Shown: positions 8,650 through 14,320 of the stretch, piece after piece
How positions within the stretch are numbered: the stretch's first letter is position 1
Layout: every line of letters begins with the position of its first letter
NCBI GenBank assembly: GCA_033085395.1
Contig: JANQBS010000556.1
Coordinates: 1-14,320, forward strand
Origin: Xanthoparmelia taractica
Lineage: Eukaryota; Ascomycota; Lecanoromycetes; Lecanorales; Parmeliaceae
DNA: 14,320 nt
Direction: 5' to 3'
The notes under the pieces: generated by a model
Databases searched by the model: none
Told to the model about the DNA's origin: nothing
The model's input: only the letters and a program-made list of their open reading frames with translations
Program-made: the position numbers and the translations under genes

Positions 8650-9800
8650 CTAAAATATAATTAATTAAGAATAGCTAATTTAGTGAGCTAATACGAACTC
8701 TAAAGAGTTTTTAACTATTTTAAATAAACTTCGCGAGTAACGCGATCTCGAGATAAAAGCTATTTAATTATATAATTTCTTGCTTAAAGAAAGTTCGAAT
8801 TATAAGCTAAAATATAAGAAAAAATAAAAGAAGAAGAAGATTAAAATTATACTTAATCGAGTTCAACTAGTTCGTAATTATCTATAATAATAAATATAGA
8901 ATTTTTAGCATTAACTTCGAAGATCTCGTAAGAGATTTATTAATTCGATATGGATTTAAATCTTAGCTAGACGCTCTAAAAAGTTTTTTTATTCTTCGAT
9001 ATTAATCGACGATAAGAAATCTTAATAAGATAATTAAATTAATTAAATATCTAGTAAATTATAGATTAATTAAGATTATTTCGATAATAAGATAGCGAGA
9101 ATCGCTTACGTTAAGTCACGCACTAATAAGAAAGTAGCTAAAGTTATCTATACTCGCTTATATCGTCTAAGTTTCGATTTCTATTAAATTATCGATAAGA
9201 TTTTAAATAATCTATAAAAATTATTCGAGAATTTAAATTATAAAGCAAATAGAGTTCGCGAGTATAAGGTCTTAAAGTAGAAAGATCTCTCGTTTAACGA
9301 CTTCTATTAGAACTTTAAACGTCTCGCTATAAAGTTAAGTATATTAAATAAAATTCAACTTCGAAATATAGATAAGAAGCTCGTCTCTCGTCTTCGCACG
9401 ATCTAGACTAACTTCTTTATCGAATTTATTATTATATTCGCTCTAAAAGTATTCTTAACTCGAATAAATAATAAGTATTATATTATATATTAGAAAAAGA
9501 TAGTTAAAAAGATTAAGAATATAATAAATAAGATACGAGTCTCTAAGCGTGTAACGTTTATATTTAATTTTATAAATATCTTTTTTTCTTAAATAAATTT
9601 AATTTCTCGACGTCTCTTTCTCGCTATAAAGTAATAATAGCGAAAAACTATTAAAAATTAGAAGAAAGATATCTACTATACTTATTATAAGAAAAGATAC
9701 TTATTATTCGCTTATTTAAAATATTAATTTTTTTATCGAATTAATAAGATAGAAAGCTAGAATAAATAGAATTTCGTGAAATCGAAGTCTAAATAATTCG
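8650..9800 (+). pseudogene. gag: chromovirus Gag relic
   Basis: This is the capsid and nucleocapsid protein of the chromovirus. From about 8690 one frame reads a charged helical N-terminal part (KLRE, RDLEIKAI, NRVQLVRNYL), then W-D-N-W-like capsid entry near 9015 with Trp codons changed, then DYFDNKIARIAYVKSRT from 9074, RLYRLSFDFY, NRVREYKVLK and FNDFY, all typical of Ty3/Gypsy Gag capsid domains. In the same frame, 9674-9715 is an exact CX2CX4HX4C knuckle in which all three Cys and the His codons have become TAT or TAC. Stops are mostly at expected Gln positions. The start codon is not identifiable: a TGA and a TAG stand in frame at 8681-8686, so either gag begins just after these or they are mutated codons. 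The end is also approximate. Confidence 0.85.
9674..9715 (+). other. CCHC zinc knuckle of chromovirus Gag, mutated
   Basis: Codons for Tyr stand at knuckle positions 1, 4, 9 and 14 (TAC 9674, TAT 9683, TAC 9698, TAT 9713), around KK at 9689-9694. Cys-to-Tyr and His-to-Tyr are the G-to-A and C-to-T changes RIP makes, so the ancestral CX2CX4HX4C motif can be inferred from spacing alone. Confidence 0.8.
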
Positions 9801-9849
9801 ATTCGAAAAACTCGTAATCTTATTTATAGTTACGAATTAAGGTGAGATT

Positions 9850-11883
9850 TTATTCTTATATAATTTAAAGAAGATTCGACGTAAGTTATTCGCCTTAAAA
9901 TCGTTTTTAGCTCGAGAAAGTCTAACTTCTTAAAAAAAGATTTATTATATTCAAATTCTTATCGATATAGAGACTATCGAGTACGCGTTCGTTAATAAAC
10001 GTCTAATTTACGAGATTTATTAATTATTAAATATATAATTCGTTTCTCTTGCAAAGTCTAGACTAATTTAAGACTATAACGAATAACTTAGCAAGAAGCT
10101 TATTATGCACGTTATATACTTAAATCTTATTCTTTCGAGATATAAGAAACTTATAATCTTAATACTTATAGCGAATTTAAGATAATATATAGTTATTCTA
10201 AATAAATTATAAATAAATCGCTTTAATATACTTCTAAATATAAATAACGACTCTATTCTCTTTCGAGATCATTTATTATAAACTTCTTTTATTATTCTCA
10301 CTTATCTTTCTATTAAATCGATCTTCTTAATCGAGACTCTTAAATTAACTTAATCTCGATTAAAGATTCTTACTCGTTCGTAATCTACGCTTAAAAACTA
10401 TTTATTCTTTATTTATAGTATCGCGACTATTTTCTTTATAGTACTAATCAAATAGACGAAATACTCTAAGACTTAATTATTCGCGATATCTATAAAAGAT
10501 ATCGATTAAAATATAGTATATAACGTTAAGACTAGAGCGAAAGAAATTAGTCTTTCTTTAATAAAGATTATTATCTAGAATCTAAGTAATATTAAAAAGT
10601 AACTTTCTTATAAGTATTAGAAGTTTTTAGACGTCTTTAATTATTCTAAAATCGATTAGCTCTCTTCGTATCGTTCTTATAATTATAAGATCGAATTTAT
10701 TAATAACTTTAAGTTATCTTAGAGTCGCGTTTATCGTATATCTTTCTATAAGCTTTAAAAGATTAAAGAGTATCTAATAAATAATTTATTCAAGGGCTTT
10801 ATTACTTCTAATAAGACTTCTTATTTATTATTAATTCTATTCGCTCTAATAATTAACGATAATCTTTATTTTTATATAAATTATCGAAAATTAAATATTA
10901 TAATAAAATATAATTAATATTTACTCTCTCTAATAGAGAAGATTATTAATAAAATTAGAAAATATCGATATTTCACTCGTCTAAATATTATCGTTATATT
11001 TAATAAGCTACGAATAAATCTCGATAGTAAGAATTATACGATCTTTATTATAACTCTCGAAGTCTATAAGTATCGAGTATTATTCTTTAAGCTAACGAAT
11101 AAATCGAGCACTTTTTAATAATATATTAATAATATTCTATTCGATTTTCTAAACGACTTCTATTAAGTTTATTTAAACGATATTTTTATTTATAGTCGAA
11201 CGAAGACGAAATATTAAAAATACGTTAAATAAGTTTTTTAACGTCTACGAAAAATTAATCTATAGACTAATATTAAGAAATACGAATTTAATATCGAAGA
11301 AATCGTATTTCTAGATATTATTATATTAGAAATTAATCTACGAATAAACTCTTATAAGATCGAGATTATACTTAATTAAAGTATCTCTATAAATCTAAAA
11401 AAGATTTAAGACTTTATCGAATTTATTAACTTCTATTAACGCTTTATTTATAAGTTCTTTAAATTAATTAGATTTCTAATTAATCTTATAAAGAAGAATA
11501 CTCTTTTTATTTAAAACGAGATTTATATTAAATCGTTTAAAAATCTTAAAAAGCGTATAATTATTATCTTAATTCTACGTTACTTTAATCTTAAGCGTTA
11601 AACTATTCTTAAGATTAATTCTTTTAATTACGTATTAAAAGAGATCTTATTTTAATTTAATAACGATAAAGTTCTTTACTCGATAATATTCTATAATAAA
11701 AATATAATCTTAGCGAAATATAACTATTATATTTATAATAAAGAGTTATTAATAATTATTTAATACTTCGAATACTAACGATTAAAATTAGAATATATCG
11801 AGCTATTTATTTAAGTATTTATTAATTATTAGATCTTAAAAATCTTTATAAAAAATAAGAAGCTCACACGTTGTTAAGCTCGC
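9850..11883 (+). pseudogene. pol: chromovirus Pol relic, protease to RNase H
   Basis: Pol cleaves the polyprotein and copies RNA into DNA. One frame runs through three domains. Protease: ILID-I-E-T-I-EYAF at 9955-9990 is a mutated DTGAT active site, with the catalytic Asp kept at 9964. RT: Y-N-Y-K-I-E-F near 10675 (ancestral YDHKIE), FKGFITS near 10790, YRKLN near 10880, FTRL-N-I at 10972-10989 with the first catalytic Asp now Asn, RVLFFKLTN near 11070, and YL-N-D at 11170-11181, where the YLDD box has lost its first Asp. RNase H: IYNKELL near 11735 and KNKKLTRC at 11854-11877, where the reading is cut by a 141-bp insertion. It lies one frame back from gag, as in elements using a -1 shift, though indels could explain this. 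Stops are mostly at Gln and Trp positions. Dead. Confidence 0.9.
11879..11883. repeat. target-site duplication CTCGC, left copy
   Basis: CTCGC precedes the TGTCACG end of the 141-bp insertion and is repeated exactly at 12025-12029. It encodes part of the Ala-Arg of the RNase H QAR(W) motif, so the target is known to be coding sequence present only once. Confidence 0.92.
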
Positions 11884-12024
11884 TGTCACGAACGAATGAA
11901 CGTGTAGTGGGATTGACTGCTTCCATTGTTCAAATATGCTACGAATGCTCTGAAAACTCTTCTCCGGAGCAACATTGATTCACACCGGCTTGGCATTCGG
12001 AGAGCAGATACCAAAACCGTGACA
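11884..12024. mobile_element. 141-bp TG...CA insertion, probable solo LTR
   Basis: It begins TGTCACG and ends CGTGACA, a perfect 7-bp inverted pair, with TG...CA ends and a 5-bp CTCGC duplication. These are the marks of LTR retrotransposon integration, so the simplest reading is a solo LTR left by recombination between two LTRs. It is almost free of RIP, rich in CA, TG and CC, and unlike both other LTR families in the window. It splits the RNase H domain and shifts the frame (146 bases added, not a multiple of three). A small non-autonomous element such as a MITE is the alternative, but 7-bp ends are short for that. It has no protein-coding content. Confidence 0.82.
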
Positions 12025-12029
12025 CTCGC
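12025..12029. repeat. target-site duplication CTCGC, right copy
   Basis: Exact copy of 11879-11883 directly after CGTGACA. The RNase H reading resumes here with the equivalent of the region following QAR(W). Confidence 0.92.
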
Positions 12030-13660
12030 TATTTAGATATTTTATCTAAATTTAACTTTTAAATTATCTTTCATACGAAAATAATTAATAGTAAAGCCGA
12101 TGTTCTAATAAGAATATTATTATCTATCTCGACGAACGAAGTTAATAAAAGAAGTTAATATTAATATTAAATAATTCTTATCTCGAATTATATTTAAATT
12201 CGAGTTATAGAGATCGAAGAAGATCTATTTAAACGAATTTATAAGATTAATAAAGAGAACTCTATATATAACGAATTTCGTAAAGCGATGAATTATAATT
12301 AAATTAAACTTTATAATTACACGCTAAGTCGATATCGTATCGTTAATAAAGTTCTCTTTAAGAACGAACTATTATAGATCTCGATCGAGTTTTATATAAA
12401 GCTATTAAGAGAGGTTTATAATTAATCTTCTAGCGATTACTTAGAAATACGAAGAACGATTAACTTACTTCTACGTTATTATTATTAACCTAACTACGTT
12501 AAAACGATTCGATAGTATATTCGTAACTATTATTATTATTTTTAATTTTTCAAGATCGTTAATAAAACGTTTCTATAAATTTTATTATCGATCTATTATT
12601 ATTAGACGATTTTAACGCTATCTACACTCTTATATATTGTCTTATAAAGAAATATTATTACGTATCGTATTATTAAAGAGATAACGATTATTTATTAGAG
12701 AAACTTATTTAGATTCTTATATAAAATCTCTTTCGACTATACGAATTATTATAATCTCTTACATTAAATAGAGATATATAATTTATATCTACGCTCTAAA
12801 AAAGCCTGTATAAGCGATTACGCATTAAGATTAACTTATTTATTATATATTATCTCGAGACGAATAATTAGATCGAGAGAACTAATTAGAATATAAAGCG
12901 AGATCTTTATATTTATTATAATTACTTATAAGATAATTAAGTTAAATAAATTCTTATAATTAAATTTAATAATAATAATAATATCTTATTCGCTATATCT
13001 CTTACTTTCTTCTACTTTAATCGAGATTTTTATATCCGCATATCTTTTAATCGAGATTATACTTTTTATAAGATTATACGCGAGCGTCTATAAGTCTTAA
13101 AGACGAAGAATATTACGATTAAGATAAAGAAGATTTTAAAGTTTAAACGATTATAATTAAAAAGAATATGTAGAGTTATAAAGATATAGACGAATAAATA
13201 TCGTAAGAAGATTATTTACGATATAAGCGATTAAATCTAACTATCGTTTAAAAATATTAGAATTAAACGTTCTTATAAGAATCTCGAAGATAAATAATTT
13301 AATTTATATAAAGTTCTTAAGAGAGTCGATATCTTATATCGTTTAAAACTTTCTTATAATATAAGAATTTATTTCGTTTTTAGTCTTAAAATACTTAAAT
13401 CTATAATTATAAACTCTCTATTAGAATAGAAGCACGATTCTTTTAGATCTATAATAATTAACGAGAAAGAGTTATAAGACGTAAATAATATATTAGACTT
13501 TAGATATTATTATAGACGACTTTAATATAAAGTTAAATAAATCGATCTAAATAGAGATAATAATTAATATTATACGAATTAAGATAAATTCAAAGATTCT
13601 AAAAAAGTAATAAATAAATTTTATAGACGATATCTTAATAAGCCGCGCTAAACTTAATAG
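12030..13660 (+). pseudogene. pol: chromovirus Pol relic, RNase H end, integrase, chromodomain
   Basis: Integrase inserts the element DNA; the chromodomain tethers it to chromatin. The end of RNase H reads YLDILSKFNF at 12030-12059, then NSKADVL near 12087. The integrase HHCC site is visible by spacing, with Tyr codons at the His (12417, 12438) and Cys (12528, 12537) positions. The frame then changes near 12590-12605. The core shows L-N-R-D (ancestral SDRG) with catalytic Asp now Asn at 12767, and Glu kept at 12875 in N-N-stop-IERTNQ-like sequence (ancestral DGQIERTNQ): the spacing is exactly D-35-E. The stretch that should carry the first catalytic Asp is not found. A chromodomain follows at 13478-13648. 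Several TAA/TAG lie together at 13649-13660, among which the true stop must be. Confidence 0.88.
13478..13648 (+). other. chromodomain at the integrase C-terminus
   Basis: It is read in the same frame as the integrase core. NNILDFRYYYRRL at 13484-13522 is followed by Y-K-V-K-stop-I-D-L (ancestral YKVKW-G/D-L), then N-Y/W-Y-like sequence, KDSKKVINKFYRRY and NKPR. This matches chromovirus chromodomains, including the aromatic positions and the C-terminal helix. In the family such domains bind methylated histone H3 or related marks and steer integration to heterochromatin. Confidence 0.82.
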
Positions 13661-13853
13661 GAAACTAGACTACGATTAACTTTTACTTATTATTTAAGAT
13701 CTATTCGTTAGCATAGCGATACACTTAACTCAGCTCGATTAAGCTTCGAGTATCTCACACCTCGTTTTACATCAATATACGTTCCTTTTAGACGTTCTAA
13801 ATCGTTTCTATATACGAATACTATTCTTCTATAGCGCTAAGACATCGCTATTT
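13661..13853 (+). other. chromovirus 3' untranslated region
   Basis: No coding or RNA feature was seen between the chromodomain stops and the polypurine tract. CA dinucleotides are somewhat more frequent than in pol (for example around 13750-13780). Confidence 0.5.
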
Positions 13854-13864
13854 AAAGAGAGAAA
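13854..13864 (+). other. polypurine tract of the chromovirus
   Basis: AAAGAGAGAAA is an all-purine run ending three bases before the 3' LTR begins at 13868. Position and orientation match plus-strand priming. Confidence 0.75.
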
Positions 13865-13867
13865 TAA

Positions 13868-14075
13868 TATTACGAGTATAACGATCACATAGACCTGTAA
13901 TATCAAGTCGACTTATCTTCTCAATTGAGATTACGACTCTTCTTTTCAATTGAAACTAGCCCCTATAGGCCTTGGCGTTCTTTATAGATATTTCTTTCCA
14001 GCTAGATAGTTTCTCCTTAGACTTAATTTATTCGTTACACACTATTATTAACTTGTTCTAATTGCAGTCCTAACA
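13868..14075 (+). repeat. 3' LTR of the chromovirus
   Basis: It starts TATTACG (RIP-changed TGTTACG) and ends CCTAACA followed by TATTA. It aligns to 7448-7630 along its whole length except for an extra 25 bases (about 14033-14057, containing CGTTACACACTATTATTAAC). The first 60 bases are RIP-mutated where the 5' copy is not; the later part (CCCCTATAGGCCTTGGCG, AATTGCAGTCC) is better kept than in the 5' copy. Confidence 0.9.
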
Positions 14076-14080
14076 TATTA
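14076..14080. repeat. target-site duplication TATTA, right copy
   Basis: Exact copy of 7443-7447 directly after the CTAACA end of the 3' LTR. Confidence 0.85.
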
Positions 14081-14320
14081 ATACAATCTTATTTACTTCG
14101 TAGCGATATCGATCGCTTTTTTAAGAAGAAATTAGACGACTTTCTTAGACTTAGCGCGAATAAATAATCGTAAGTTAAATATTTAATTAAATTAATTAGA
14201 CTCTTTTATACTTTTACGAAGTTAATAAGTAAGAATAAAAAGCTAATAATTTATTATATGTTTAATATTTATAATAGATTATTTAATTATATTAAGAAGA
14301 AGATTCGAAAGCTAAGATAT
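14081..14320 (+). pseudogene. hAT-like transposase relic, C-terminal piece (runs off the window)
   Basis: The left piece ends on a codon boundary at 7447 and this piece opens in the matching frame at 14081. It reads VKYLIKLIRLFYTFTKLIS from about 14174, then K-K-L-I-I-Y-Y-MFNIYNRLF and a basic helix to the window edge. In hAT proteins the RWNST motif is followed at this distance by a helical domain with a P-F-x-x-x-T-x-x-L-S type segment and a H-x-V-x-x-x-Y-x-x-L segment, which fits. The third catalytic residue and the hATC dimerisation domain would lie beyond 14320. Two stops near 14168-14176 are of RIP type. Confidence 0.7.

Larger units (their letters stand above)
7448..14075 (+). mobile_element. 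Ty3/Gypsy chromovirus relic
   Basis: This is a complete but dead LTR retrotransposon of 6628 bp, including a 146-bp later insertion. In order it has a 183-bp 5' LTR, a leader of about 1 kb, gag with CCHC knuckle, protease, reverse transcriptase, RNase H, integrase with HHCC and D-35-E, a C-terminal chromodomain, a polypurine tract and a 208-bp 3' LTR. PR-RT-RH-INT order defines Ty3/Gypsy, and the chromodomain places it among chromoviruses, whose integrases favour heterochromatin. RIP has put stops through every domain. It inserted into the hAT-like relic in the same orientation. Confidence 0.93.
1..14320. other. RIP-mutated AT-rich heterochromatin block
   Basis: Seen: CA and TG are rare and TA is very frequent over most of the window, while CG is retained. 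In recognisable coding relics the losses are Gln and Trp codons to TAA/TAG, Cys and His to Tyr, Asp to Asn and Gly to Arg or Glu, all C-to-T or G-to-A. Known: this is the footprint of repeat-induced point mutation, which acts on duplicated DNA in filamentous ascomycetes during the sexual cycle. Exceptions richer in CA/TG are 3467-5789, 7448-7560, parts of 7860-8060, 11863-12024 and parts of 13900-14075. Dinucleotide counts were judged by eye, not computed. Confidence 0.92.

Noticed and set aside
11884..12024. tRNA-derived SINE or a tRNA gene in the 141-bp insertion
   Set aside because: No cloverleaf, no convincing A and B boxes and no A-rich tail; TG...CA ends with a 5-bp duplication fit an LTR better.
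1..14320. Mitochondrial or bacterial AT-rich DNA
   Set aside because: The loss of CA/TG with CG retained, together with fungal-type hAT and chromovirus relics and LTR nesting, points to RIP in a nuclear fungal genome. No mitochondrial genes, tRNAs or CRISPR repeats are present.

Overview
The window looks like AT-rich heterochromatin from a filamentous ascomycete (Pezizomycotina) mutated by repeat-induced point mutation (RIP). Over most of it CA and TG dinucleotides are scarce, TA is very common, and CG is kept. This is the footprint of CpA-to-TpA change on both strands, not of CpG deamination. Protein-family remnants can still be read, but almost every Gln and Trp codon has become TAA or TAG, Cys and His have become Tyr, and catalytic Asp has become Asn. 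I see no intact protein-coding gene, tRNA, rRNA or CRISPR array. The species cannot be told from the sequence.

The layout is nested. The host copy is a hAT-like DNA transposase relic on the plus strand in three pieces: 3399-3466, 5974-7447 and 14081 to the window end. Two LTR retrotransposons split it. Element 1 (3467-5968) is a 2.5-kb minus-strand LTR element with 179-bp LTRs, a GATAC target duplication, a clear polypurine tract and a gag relic, but no protease, reverse transcriptase or integrase. Element 2 (7448-14075) is a 6.6-kb plus-strand Ty3/Gypsy chromovirus relic: LTR, gag with CCHC knuckle, protease, RT, RNase H, integrase, chromodomain, polypurine tract, LTR, flanked by TATTA. It carries a third insertion in its RNase H domain, a 141-bp TG...CA sequence (11884-12024) flanked by CTCGC that is almost free of RIP. 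At each junction the host reading resumes at the right codon once one target-duplication copy is discounted.

Upstream (1-3398) is heavily mutated sequence that I could not assign. Some plus-strand frames there look protein-like, including an Asn/Ser/Gln-rich stretch near 2815-2955, but a stop-codon argument is weak in DNA this poor in TG.

The most useful points are the order of insertion, the gag-only element, the 141-bp insertion, and sharp islands that escaped RIP at the 5' LTR of element 2, in the left LTR of element 1 and around the 141-bp insertion.
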